64,000 nt of DNA from Siphonodentalium dalli (taxonomy: Eukaryota; Mollusca; Scaphopoda; Gadilida; Siphonodentaliidae), in NCBI GenBank assembly GCA_032622095.1, contig CP136063.1, positions 9,651,814 to 9,715,813 on the forward strand. The letters run 5' to 3'. Position 1 is the first letter of the stretch, and every line of letters begins with the position of its first letter. The position numbers were made by a program, and so were the translations under genes. Under the pieces are notes generated by a model that did not search any database, was not told the DNA's origin, and worked only from the letters and a program-made list of their open reading frames with translations. Positions 10,798 to 23,900 of the stretch are shown in pieces.

Positions 10798-13713
10798 TTT
10801 CATGATGATCAGACGAACAGTACGACCTGTAGCCCGCGCCAATGGATTGAATTTTGAAATCCAATGTTTTTTGGCCGAATGGGCAGCCAGATGATCAGAT
10901 GAACAGTACGACCTGTAGACCGCGCCAATGGATTCAATTTTGAAATCCAAGATGGCCACCAGCAGCCATGTTTTTTTTGGCCGAATGACCCCAAAACGAC
11001 TCGTTCCCATCTACATGTCATTGTTAACATCCATGACAAATTTCATGAAGATCTGACCAAAGCTACGACTTGTAGCCCGCGCCAAAGGATTTAGTCATGC
11101 AAAGAGTAAAATCCAAGATGGCTGCTGACGGCCATGTTTTTTGGTCGAACGACCCCAGAATGACTCGTTCCAATCTACATGTCAATATTAACATCCATGA
11201 CAAATTTCATGATGATCAGACAACCAGTACGACCTGTAGCCCGCGCCAATGGATTGAATTTTGAAATCCAAGATGGCTGCCAGTGGCCATGTTTTTTGGC
11301 CGAATAACCCCAAAACGACTCGTTCCCATCAACATGTCATTGTTAAAATCCATGACAAATTTCATGAAGATCTGACCAAAGCCACGACCTGTAGCCTGCG
11401 CCAAAGGATTTAGTCATGCAAAGAGTAAAATCCAAGATGGCTGCTGGCGGCCATGTTTTTTGGCCGAACGACCCCAGAATAACTCGTTCCCATTTACATG
11501 TCAATATTAACATCCATGACAAATTTCATGATGATCAGACAACCAGTACGACCTGTAGCCCGCGCCAATGGATTGAATTTTGAAATCCAAGATGGCTGCC
11601 AGTGGCCATGTTTTTTGGCCGAATAACCCCAAAACGACTCGTTCCCATCAACATGTCATTGTTAAAATCCATGACAAATTTCATGAAGATCTGACCAAAG
11701 CCACGACCTGTAGCCCGAGCCAAAGAATTTAGTCATGCAAAGAGTATTTTTGAATTTTGAAATCCAAGATGGCCACTGGCAGCCATGTTTTATGCCGAAT
11801 GACCCAAAAATGACTCGTTCCCATCTACATGTCAATGTCAACATTCCTGACAAATTTCATAAAGATCACACCAAAGGTACGACCTGTAGTCCGCGCCAAA
11901 GAATTTAGTCATGCAAAGAGTAAATTCCAAGATGGCTGCTGGCAGCCATGTTTTTGGCCGAATGACCCCAAGACGACTCGTTCCCATCTACATGTCATTG
12001 TTAACATCCATGATAAATTTCATGAAGATCTGACCAAAGAGTAAAATACAAGATGGCTGCTGACGGCCATTTTTTTTGGCCGAACGACCCCAGAATGACT
12101 CGTTCCCATCTACACGTCAATATTAACATCCACGACAAATTTCATGATGATCAGACCAGCAGTACGACCTATAGCCCGCGCCAATGGATTGAATTTTGAA
12201 ATCCAAGATGGCCACCAGCAGCCATGTTTTTTGACCGAATAACCCCAAAATGACTCATTCCCATCAACATGTCAATGTCAACATTCATGACAAATTTCAT
12301 AAAGATCAGACAAAAGATACGACCTGTAGCCCGCGCCAAAGAATTTAGTCATGCAAAGAGTAAATTCCAAGATGGCTGCTGGCGGCCATGTTTTTTGGCC
12401 GAATGACCCCAAAATGACTCGTTCCCATCTACATGTCATTGTTAACATCCATGACAAATTTCATGAAGATCTGACCAAAGCCACGACCTGTAGCCCGCGC
12501 CAAAAGATTTAGTCATGCAAAGAGTAAAATCCAAGATGGCTGGTGGCGGCCATGTTTTTTGGCCGAACGACCCCAGAATGACTCGTTCCCATCTACATGT
12601 CAATATTAACATCCATGCAAAATTTCATGATGATCAGACAAGCAGTACAACCTGTAGCCCGCGCCAATGGATTGAATTTTGAAATCCAAGATGGCCACTG
12701 GCAGCCATGTTTTTATGCCGAATGACCCAAAAATGACTCATTCCCATCTACATGTCATTGTTAACATCCATGACAAATTTCATGAAGATCAGACCAAAGC
12801 TACGACTTGTAGCCTGCGCCAAAGGATTTAGTCATGCAAAGAGTAAATCCAAGATGGCTGCTGGCAGCCATGTTTTTTGGCCGAATGACCCCAAAATGAC
12901 TCGTTCCCATCTACATGTCATTGTTAACATCCATGACAAATTTCATGAAGATCTGACAAAAGCCACGACCTGTAGCCCGCGCCAAAAGATTTAGTCATGC
13001 AAAGAGTAAAATCCAAGATGGCTGCTGGCGGCCATGTTTTTTGGCCGAACGACCCCAGAATGACTCGTTCCCATCTACATGGCAATATTAACATCCATGC
13101 AAAATTTCATGATGATCAGACAAGCAGTACAACCTGTAGCCCGCGCCAATGGATTGAATTTTGAAATCCAAGATGGCCACTGGCAGCCATGTTTTTATGC
13201 TGAATGACCCAAAAATTACTCGTTCCCATCAACATGTCAATGTCAGCATTCCTGACAAATTTCATAAAGATCACACCAAAGGTACGACCTGTAGTCCGCG
13301 CCAAAGGATTTAGTCATGCAAAGAGTAAAATCCAAGATGGCTGCTGACGGCCATGTTTTAAGGCCGAATGACCCCAAAAGGACTCGTTCCCATCTACATG
13401 TCAATATTAAGATCCATAACACATTTCATGATCAGACGAACAGTACGACCTGTAGCCCGCGCCAATGGATTGAATTTTGAAATCCAAAATGGCCACCAGC
13501 GGCCATGTTTTTTGGCCGAATGAACCCAAAATGACTCGTTCCCATCTACATGTCAATGTCAACATTCATGACAAATTTCATAAATATCAGACCAAAGGTA
13601 CGACTGTAGCCTGCGCCAAAGGAAATTGTTGACGGACACACGCACACACACATACACGGACGACGGACGCCAAACCATGGCAATAGCTCAAACTTACAAA
13701 GTAAGTTGAGCTA
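10798..13713 (+). mobile_element. Pearl/Helentron-like element 1 (5'-truncated)
   Basis: About 18 tandem monomers are followed by a genuine 3' end: 'gccaaaggaaattgttgacgg', an ACAC/GGACG microsatellite, 'ccatggcaatagctcaaac', and a terminal hairpin AGCTCAAACTTAC/GTAAGTTGAGCT ending in TAAGTTGAGCTA at 13702-13713. These features (core tandem repeat, 3' microsatellite, 3' hairpin, short subterminal inverted repeats) match those described for bivalve pearl elements and non-autonomous Helentrons. No Rep/helicase is encoded. The start lies inside a monomer. Confidence 0.7.
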
Positions 13714-13777
13714 AAAATGGGTATTACTGTAGTTTTGCAAACACCTGAGCAGCCATGATTAAATTAAATAAAATGAA
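13714..13777. repeat. 64-bp spacer, duplicated at 14838-14901
   Basis: This spacer ('agttttgcaaacacctgagc' is its core) is repeated almost exactly at 14838-14901, each time between the 3' end of one pearl-like element and the 5' end of the next. The repeating unit is therefore element plus spacer. Confidence 0.8.
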
Positions 13778-14837
13778 AGTGTCAATGACACTGTAGCTCA
13801 ACTTATGTAGGGGAATAATTTAATGGTTGACAGTCAATGGAGGAATAGGAAAGGTGCTAATTGAAATGCCAAAGGAATAGTCATGCAAAGAGTAAAATCA
13901 AAGATGGCTGCTGGCAGCCAGATGATCAGATGAACAGTACGACCTGTAGACCGCGCCAATGGATTAAATTTTGAAATCCAAGATGGCCGCCAGCGGCCAT
14001 GTTTTTTTTGGCCGAATGACCCCAAAACGACTCATTCCCATCTACATGTCAATGTCAACAGCCATGACAAATTTCATGAAGATCCGACCAAAGCTACGAC
14101 CTGTAGCCCACGCCAAAGGATTTAGTCATGCAAAGAGTAAAATCCAAGATGGATGCTGGCAGCCATGTTTTTTGGCCGAATGACCCCAAAATGACTCGTT
14201 CCCATCTACATGTCATTGTTAACATCCATGAAAAATTTCATGAAGATATGACCAAAGCCACGACCTGTAGCCCGCGCCAAAAGATTTAGTCATGCAAAGA
14301 GTAAAATCCAAGATGGCTGCTGGCGGCCATGTTTTTCAGCCGAACGACCCCAAAATGACTCGTTCCCATCTACATGTCATTTTTAACATCCATGACAAAT
14401 TTCAGGAAGTTCCGATCAAAGCTACGACCTGTAGCCCGCGCCAAAGGATTTAGTCATGCATAGAGTAAAATCCAAGATGGCTGCTGGCGGCCATGTTTTT
14501 TGGCCAATCGACGCCAAAATGACTAGTTCCCATCTACATATCAATATTAACATCCATGACAAATTTCATGATGATCAGACGAACAGTACGACTTGTAGCC
14601 CGCGCCAATGGATTGAATTTTTGAAATCCAAAATGGTGGCCAGCGGCCATGTTTTTTGGCCGAATGAACCCAAAATGACACATTCCCATCTACATGTCAA
14701 TGTCAACATTCATGACAAATTTACGACCTGTAGCCTGCGCCAAAGGAAATTGTTGACAGACACACGCACACACACATACACGGACGACGGACGCCAAACC
14801 ATGGCAATAGCTCAAACTTACAAATTAAGTTGAGCTA
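13778..14837 (+). mobile_element. Pearl/Helentron-like element 2, complete (1.06 kb)
   Basis: The 5' end is the palindrome AGTGTCAATGACACT (13778-13792) followed by TAGCTCAACTTA (13794-13805). The 3' end is TAAGTTGAGCTA (14826-14837), the exact reverse complement, giving 12-bp subterminal inverted repeats. Between them are a unique 5' segment of about 100 bp, roughly five monomers and the ACAC/GGACG microsatellite. All copies in the window share 'ATGAAAGTGTC' at the 5' boundary. Confidence 0.75.
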
Positions 14838-14901
14838 AAAATGGGTATTACAGTAGTTTTGCAAACACCTGAGCAGCCATGATTAAACTAAATAAAATGA
14901 A

Positions 14902-17900
14902 AGTGTCAATGACACTGTAGCTCAACTTATGTAGGGGAATAATTTAATGGTTGACAGTCAATGGAGGAATAGGAAAGGTGCTAATTGAAATGCCAAAGGA
15001 ATAGTCATGCAAAGAGTAAAATCAAAGATGGCTGCTGGCAGCCAGATGATCAGATGAACAGTACGACCTGTAGACCGCGCCAATGGATTCAATTTTGAAA
15101 TCCAAGATGGCCGCCAGCGGCCATGTTTTTTTTGGCCGAATGACCCCAAACGACTCGTTCCCATCTACATGTCATTGTTAACATCCATGACAAATTTCAT
15201 GAAGATCTGACCAAACCTACGACTTGTAGCCCGCGCCAAAGGATTTAGTCATGCAAAGAGTAAAATCCAAGATGGCTGCTGACGGCCATGTTTTTTGGCC
15301 GAACGACCCCAGAATGACTCGTTCAAATCTACATGTCAATATTAACATCCATGACAAATTTCATGATGATCAGACAACCCGTACGACCTGTAGCCCGCGC
15401 CAATGGATTGAATTTTGAAATCCAAGATGGCCGCCAGTGGCCATGTTTTTTGGCCGAATAACCCCAAAACGACTCGTTCCCATCAACATGCATTGTTAAA
15501 ATCCATGACAAATTTCATGAAGATCTGACCAAAGCCACGACCTGTAGCCCGCGCCAAAGGATTTAGTCATGCAAAGAGTAAAATCCAAGATGGCTGCTGG
15601 TGGCCATGTTTTTTGGCCGAACGACCCCAGAATAACTCGTTCCCATTTACATGTCAATATTAACATCCATGCAAAATTTCATGATGATCAGACAAGCAGT
15701 ACAACCTGTAGCCCGCGCCAATGGATTGAATTTTGAAATCCAAGATGGCCACCAGCAGCCATGTTTTTTGACCGAATAACCCCAAAATGACTCGTTCCCA
15801 TCAACATGTCAATGTCAACATTCATGACAAATTTCATAAAGATCAGACAAAAGGTACGACCTGTAGCCTGCGCCAAAGGATTTAGTAATGCAAAGAGTAA
15901 ATCCAAGATGGCTGCTGGCAGCCATGTTTTTTGGCCGAATGACCCCAAAATGACTCGTTCCAATCTACATGTCATTGTTAACATCCATGAAAAATTTCAT
16001 GAAGATCTGACCAAAGCCACGACCTGTAGCCCGCGCCAAAAGATTTAGTCATGCAAAGAGTAAAATCCAAGATGGCTGCTGGCGGCCATGTTTTTTGGTC
16101 GAACAACCCCAGAATGACTCGTTCCCATCTACATGGCAATATTAACATCCATGCAAAATTTCATGATGATCAGACAAGCAGTACAACCTGTAACCCGCGC
16201 CAATGGATTGAATTTTGAAATCCAAGATGGCCACTGGCAGCCATGTTTTTATGCCGAATGACCCAAAAATGACTCGTTCCCATCAACATGTCAATATCAG
16301 CATTCCTGACAAATTTCATAAAGATCACACCAAAGGTACGACCTGTAGTCCGCGCCAAAGGATTTAGTCATGCAAAGAGTAAAATCCAAGATGGCTGCTG
16401 ACGGCCATGTTTTTTGGCCGAACGACCCCAGAATGACTCGTTCCAATCTACATGTCAATATTAACATCCATGACAAATTTCATGATGATCAGACAACCAG
16501 TACGACCTGTAGCCCGCGCCAATGGATTGAATTTTGAAATCCAAGATGGCCACCAGTGGCCATGTTTTTTGGCCGAATGACCCCAAAACGACTCGTTCCC
16601 ATCAACATGTCATTGTTAACATCCATGACAAATTTCATGAAGATCTGACCAAAGCCACGACCTGTAGCCCGCGCCAAAGGATTTAGTCATGCAAAGAGTA
16701 AAATCCAAGATGGCTGCTGGCGGCCATGTTTTTTGGCCGAACGACCCCAGAATGACTCGTTCCCATTTACATGTCAATATTAACATCCATGCAAAATTTC
16801 ATGATGATCAGACAAGCAGTACATCCTGTAGCCAGCGCCAATGGATTGAATTTTGAAATCCAAGATGGCCACTGGCAGCCATGTTTTTATGCCGAATGAC
16901 CCAAAAATGACTCGTTCCCATCTACATGTCAATGTCAACATTCCTGACAAATTTCATAAAGATCACACCAAAGGTACAACCTGTAGTCCGCGCCAAAGAA
17001 TTTAGTCATGCAAAGAGTAAATTCCAAGATGGCTGCTGGCAGCCATGTTTTTTGGCCGAATGACCCCAAGACAACTCGTTCCCATCTACATGTCATTGTT
17101 AACATCCATGACAAATTTCATGAAGATCTGACCAAAGCTACGACTTGTAGCCCGCGCCAAAGGATTTAGTCATGCAAAGAGTAAAATACAAGATGGCTGC
17201 TGACTGCCATTGTTTTTGGCCGAACGACCCCAGAATGACTCGTTCCCATCTACACGTCAATATTAACATCCATGCAAAATTTCATGATGATCAGACCAGC
17301 AGTACGACCTATAGCCGCGCCAATGGATTGAATTTTGAAATCCAAGATGGCCACTGGCAGCCATGTTTTTATGCCGAATGACCCAAAAATGACTCGTTCC
17401 CATCAACATGTCAATGTCAGCATTCCTGACAAATTTCATAAAGATCACACCAAAGGTACGACCTGTAGTCCGCGCCAAAGGATTTAGTCATGCAAAGAGT
17501 AAAATCCAAGATGGCTGCTGACGGCCATGTTTTTTGGCCGAACGACCCCAGAATGACTCGTTCCCATCTACACGTCAATATTAACATCCATGACAAATTT
17601 CATGATGATCAGACCAGCAGTACGACCTATAGCCCGCGCCAATGGATTGAATTTTGAAATCCAAGATGGCCACCAGCAGCCATGTTTTTTGACCGAATAA
17701 CCCCAAAATGACTCGTTCCCATCTACATGTCAATGTCAACATTCCTGACAAATTTCATAAAGATCACACCAAAGGTACGACCTGTAGTCCGCGCCAAATA
17801 ATTTAGTCATGCAAAGAGTAAATTCCAAGATGGCCACTGGCAGCCATGTTTTTATGCCGAATGACCCAAAAATGACTCGTTCCCATCAACATGTCAATGT

Positions 17901-20900
17901 CAGCATTCCTGACAAATTTCATAAAGATCACAACAAAGGTACGACCTGTAGTCCGCGCCAAAGGATTTAGTCATGCAAAGAGTAAAATCCAAGATGGCTG
18001 CTGACGGCCATGTTTTTTGGCCGAACGACCCCAGAATGACTCGTTCCCATCTACACGTCAATATTAACATCCATGACAAATTTCATGATGATCAGACCAG
18101 CAGTACGACCTATAGCCCGCGCCAATGGATTGAATTTTGAAATCCAAGATGGCCACCAGCAGCCATGTTTTTTGACCGAATAACCCCAAAATGACTCGTT
18201 CCCATCTACATGTCAATGTCAACATTCCTGACAAATTTCATAAAGATCACACCAAAGGTACGACCTGTAGTCCGCGCCAAATAATTTAGTCATGCAAAGA
18301 GTAAATTCCAAGATGGCCACTGGCAGCCATGTTTTTATGCCGAATGACCCAAAAATGACTCGTTCCCATCAACATGTGAATGTCAGCATTCCTGACAAAT
18401 TTCATAAAGATCACACCAAAGGTACGACCTGTAGTCCGCGCCAAAGGATTTAGTCATGCAAAGAGTAAAATCCAAGATGGCTGCTGACGGCCATGTTTTT
18501 TGGCCGAACGACCCCAGAATGACTCGTTCCCATCTACACGTCAATATTAACATCCATGACAAATTTCATGATATTCAGACCAGCAGTACGACCTATAGCC
18601 CGCGCCAATGGATTGAATTTTGAAATCCAAGATGGCCACCAGCAGCCATGTTTTTTGACCGAATAACCCCAAAATGACTCGTTCCCATCAACATGTCAAT
18701 GTCAACATTCATTACAAATTTCATAAAGATCAGACAAAAGGTACGACCTGTAGCCCGCGCCAAAGAATTTAGTCATGCAAAGAGTAAATTCCAAGATGGC
18801 TGCTGGCGGCCATGTTTTTTGGCCGAATGAACCCTAAATGACTCGTTCCCATCTACATGTCATTGTTAACATCCATGACAAATTTCATGAAGATCTGACC
18901 AAAGCTACGACTTGTAGCCTGCGCCAAAGGATTTAGTCATGCATAGAGTAAATCCAAGATGGCTGCTGGCAGCCATGTTTTTTTGGCCGAATGACCCCAA
19001 AATGACTCGTTCCCATCTACATGTCATTGTTAACATCCATGACATATTTCATGAAGATCTGACCAAAGCCACGACCTGTAGCCCGCGCCAAAAGATTTAG
19101 TCATGCAAAGAGTAAAATCCAAGATGGCTGCTGGCGGCCATGTTTTTTGGCCGAACGACCCCAGAATGACTCGTTCCCATCTACATGTCAATATTAACAT
19201 CCATGCAAAATTTCATGATGATCAGACAAGCAGTACAACATGTAGCCCGCGCCAATGGATTGAATTTTGAAATCCAAGATGGCCACTGGCAGCCATGTTT
19301 TTATGCCGAATGACCCAAAAATGACTCGTTCCCATCAACATGTCAATGTCAGCATTCCTGACAAATTTCATAAAGATCACACCAAAGGTACGACCTGTAG
19401 TCCGCGCCAAAGGATTTAGTCATGCAAAGAGTAAAATCCAAGATGGCTGCTGACGGCCATGTTTTTTGGCCGAACGACCCCAGAATGACTCGTTCCCATC
19501 TACACGTCAATATTAACATCCATGACAAATTTCATGATGATCAGACCAGCAGTACGACCTATAGCCCGCGCCAATGGATTGAATTTTGAAATCCAAGATG
19601 GCCACCAGCAGCCATGTTTTTTGACCGAATAACCCCAAAATGACTCGTTCCCATCTACATGTCAATGTCAACATTCCTGACAAATTTCATAAAGATCACA
19701 CCAAAGGTACGACCTGTAGTCCGCGCCAAATAATTTAGTCATGCAAAGAGTAAATTCCAAGATGGCCACTGGCAGCCATGTTTTTATGCCGAATGACCCA
19801 AAAATGACTCGTTCCCATCAACATGTCAATGTCAGCATTCCTGACAAATTTCATAAAGATCACACCAAAGGTACGACCTGTAGTCCGCGCCAAAGGATTT
19901 AGTCATGCAAAGAGTAAAATCCAAGATGGCTGCTGACGGCCATGTTTTTCGGCCGAACGACCCCAGAATGACTCGTTCCCATCTACACGTCAATATTAAC
20001 ATCCATGACAAATTTCATGATATTCAGACCAGCAGTACGACCTATAGCCCGCGCCAATGGATTGAATTTTGAAATCCAAGATGGCCACCAGCAGCCATGT
20101 TTTTTGACCGAATAACCCCAAAATGACTCGTTCCCATCAACATGTCAATGTTAACATTCATGACAAATTTCATAAAGATCAGACAAAAGGTACGACCTGT
20201 AGCCCGCGCCAAATAATTTAGTCATGCAAAGAGTAAATCCAAGATGGCTGCTGGCGGCCATGTTTTTTGGCCGAATGACCCCAAAAACGACTCGTTCCCA
20301 TCTACATGTCATTGTTAACATCCATGACAAATTTCATGAAGATCTGACCAAAGCTACGACTTGTAGCCTGCGCCAAAGGATTTAGTAATGCAAAGAGTAA
20401 ATCCAAGATGTCTGCTGGCAGCCATGTTTTTTGGCCGTATGACCCCAAAATGACTCGTTCCCATCTACATGTCATTGTTAACATCCATGAAAAATTTCAT
20501 GAAGATCTGACCAAAGCCACGACCTGTAGCCCGCGCCAAAAGATTTAGTCATGCAAAGAGTAAAATCCAAGATGGCTGCTGGCGGCCATGTTTTTTGGTC
20601 GAACAACCCCAGAATGACTCGTTCCCATCTACATGGCAATATTAACATCCATGCAAAATTTCATGATGATCAGACAAGCAGTACAACCTGTAACCCGCGC
20701 CAATGGATTGAATTTTGAAATCCAAGATGGCCACTGGCAGCCATGTTTTTATGCCGAATGACCCAAAAATGACTCGTTCCCATCAACATGTCAATATCAG
20801 CATTCCTGACAAATTTCATAAAGATCACACCAAAGGTACGACCTGTAGTCCGCGCCAAAGGATTTAGTCATGCAAAGAGTAAAATCCAAGATGGCTGCTG

Positions 20901-23900
20901 ACGGCCATGCTTTTTGGCCGAACGACCCCAGAATGACTCGTTCCAATCTACATGTCAATATTAACATCCATGACAAATTTCATGATGATCAGACAACCAG
21001 TACGACCTGTAGCCCGCGCCAATGGATTGAATTTTGAAATCCAAGATGGCCACCAGTGGCCATGTTTTTTGGCCGAATGACCCCAAAACGACTCGTTCCC
21101 ATCAACATGTCATTGTTAACATCCATGACAAATTTCATGAAGATCTGACCAAAGCCACGACCTGTAGCCCGCGCCAAAGGATTTAGTCATGCAAAGAGTA
21201 AAATCCAAGATGGCTGCTGGCGGCCATGTTTTTTGGCCGAACGACCCCAGAATGACTCGTTCCCATTTACATGTCAATATTAACATCCATGCAAAATTTC
21301 ATGATGATCAGACAAGCAGTACATCCTGTAGCCAGCGCCAATGGATTGAATTTTGAAATCCAAGATGGCCACTGGCAGCCATGTTTTTATGCCGAATGAC
21401 CCAAAAATGACTCGTTCCCATCTACATGTCAATGTCAACATTCCTGACAAATTTCATAAAGATCACACCAAAGGTACAACCTGTAGTCCGCGCCAAAGAA
21501 TTTAGTCATGCAAAGAGTAAATTCCAAGATGGCTGCTGGCAGCCATGTTTTTTGGCCGAATGACCCCAAGACGACTCGTTCCCATCTACATGTCATTGTT
21601 AACATCCATGACAAATTTCATGAAGATCTGACCAAAGCTACGACTTGTAGCCCGCGCCAAAGGATTTAGTCATGCAAAGAGTAAAATACAAGATGGCTGC
21701 TGACTGCCATTTTTTTTGGCCGAACGACCCCAGAATGACTCGTTCCCATCTACACGTCAATATTAACATCCATGCAAAATTTCATGATGATCAGACCAGC
21801 AGTACGACCTATAGCCGCGCCAATGGATTGAATTTTGAAATCCAAGATGGCCACTGGCAGCCATGTTTTTATGCCGAATGACCCAAAAATGACTCGTTCC
21901 CATCAACATGTCAATGTCAGCATTCCTGACAAATTTCATAAAGATCACACCAAAGGTACGACCTGTAGTCCGCGCCAAAGGATTTAGTCATGCAAAGAGT
22001 AAAATCAAAGATGGCTGCTGACGGCCATGTTTTTTGGCCGAACGACCCCAGAATGACTCGTTCCCATCTACACGTCAATATTAACATCCATGACAAATTT
22101 CATGATGATCAGACCAGCAGTACGACCTATAGCCCGCGCCAATGGATTGAATTTTGAAATCCAAGATGGCCACCAGCAGCCATGTTTTTTGACCGAATAA
22201 CCCCAAAATGACTCGTTCCCATCTACATGTCAATGTCAACATTCCTGACAAATTTCATAAAGATCACACCAAAGGTACGACCTGTAGTCCGCGCCAAATA
22301 ATTTAGTCATGCAAAGAGTAAATTCCAAGATGGCCACTGGCAGCCATGTTTTTATGCCGAATGACCCAAAAATGACTCGTTCCCATCAACATGTCAATGT
22401 CAGCATTCCTGACAAATTTCATAAAGATCACAACAAAGGTACGACCTGTAGTCCGCGCCAAAGGATTTAGTCATGCAAAGAGTAAAATCCAAGATGGCTG
22501 CTGACGGCCATGTTTTTTGGCCGAACGACCCCAGAATGACTCGTTCCCATCTACACGTCAATATTAACATCCATGACAAATTTCATGATGATCAGACCAG
22601 CAGTACGACCTATAGCCCGCGCCAATGGATTGAATTTTGAAATCCAAGATGGCCACCAGCAGCCATGTTTTTTGACCGAATAACCCCAAAATGACTCGTT
22701 CCCATCTACATGTCAATGTCAACATTCCTGACAAATTTCATAAAGATCACACCAAAGGTACGACCTGTAGTCCGCGCCAAATAATTTAGTCATGCAAAGA
22801 GTAAATTCCAAGATGGCCACTGGCAGCCATGTTTTTATGCCGAATGACCCAAAAATGACTCGTTCCCATCAACATGTGAATGTCAGCATTCCTGACAAAT
22901 TTCATAAAGATCACACCAAAGGTACGACCTGTAGTCCGCGCCAAAGGATTTAGTCATGCAAAGAGTAAAATCCAAGATGGCTGCTGACGGCCATGTTTTT
23001 TGGCCGAACGACCCCAGAATGACTCGTTCCCATCTACACGTCAATATTAACATCCATGACAAATTTCATGATATTCAGACCAGCAGTACGACCTATAGCC
23101 CGCGCCAATGGATTGAATTTTGAAATCCAAGATGGCCACCAGCAGCCATGTTTTTTGACCGAATAACCCCAAAATGACTCGTTCCCATCAACATGTCAAT
23201 GTCAACATTCATTACAAATTTCATAAAGATCAGACAAAAGGTACGACCTGTAGCCCGCGCCAAAGAATTTAGTCATGCAAAGAGTAAATTCCAAGATGGC
23301 TGCTGGCGGCCATGTTTTTTGGCCGAATGACCCCAAAAACGACTCGTTCCCATCTACATGTCATTGTTAACATCCATGACAAATTTCATGAAGATCTGAC
23401 CAAAGCTACGACTTGTAGCCTGCGCCAAAGGATTTAGTCATGCATAGAGTAAATCCAAGATGGCTGCTGGCAGCCATGTTTTTTTGGCCGAATGACCCCA
23501 AAATGACTCGTTCCCATCTACATGTCATTGTTAACATCCATGACATATTTCATGAAGATCTGACCAAAGCCACGACCTGTAGCCCGCGCCAAAAGATTTA
23601 GTCATGCAAAGAGTAAAATCCAAGATGGCTGCTGGCGGCCATGTTTTTTGGCCGAACGACCCCAGAATGACTCGTTCCCATCTACATGTCAATATTAACA
23701 TCCATGCAAAATTTCATGATGATCAGACAAGCAGTACAACCTGTAGCCCGCGCCAATGGATTGAATTTTGAAATCCAAGATGGCCACTGGCAGCCATGTT
23801 TTTATGCCGAATGACCCAAAAATGACTCGTTCCCATCAACATGTCAATGTCAGCATTCCTGACAAATTTCATAAAGATCACACCAAAGGTACGACCTGTA

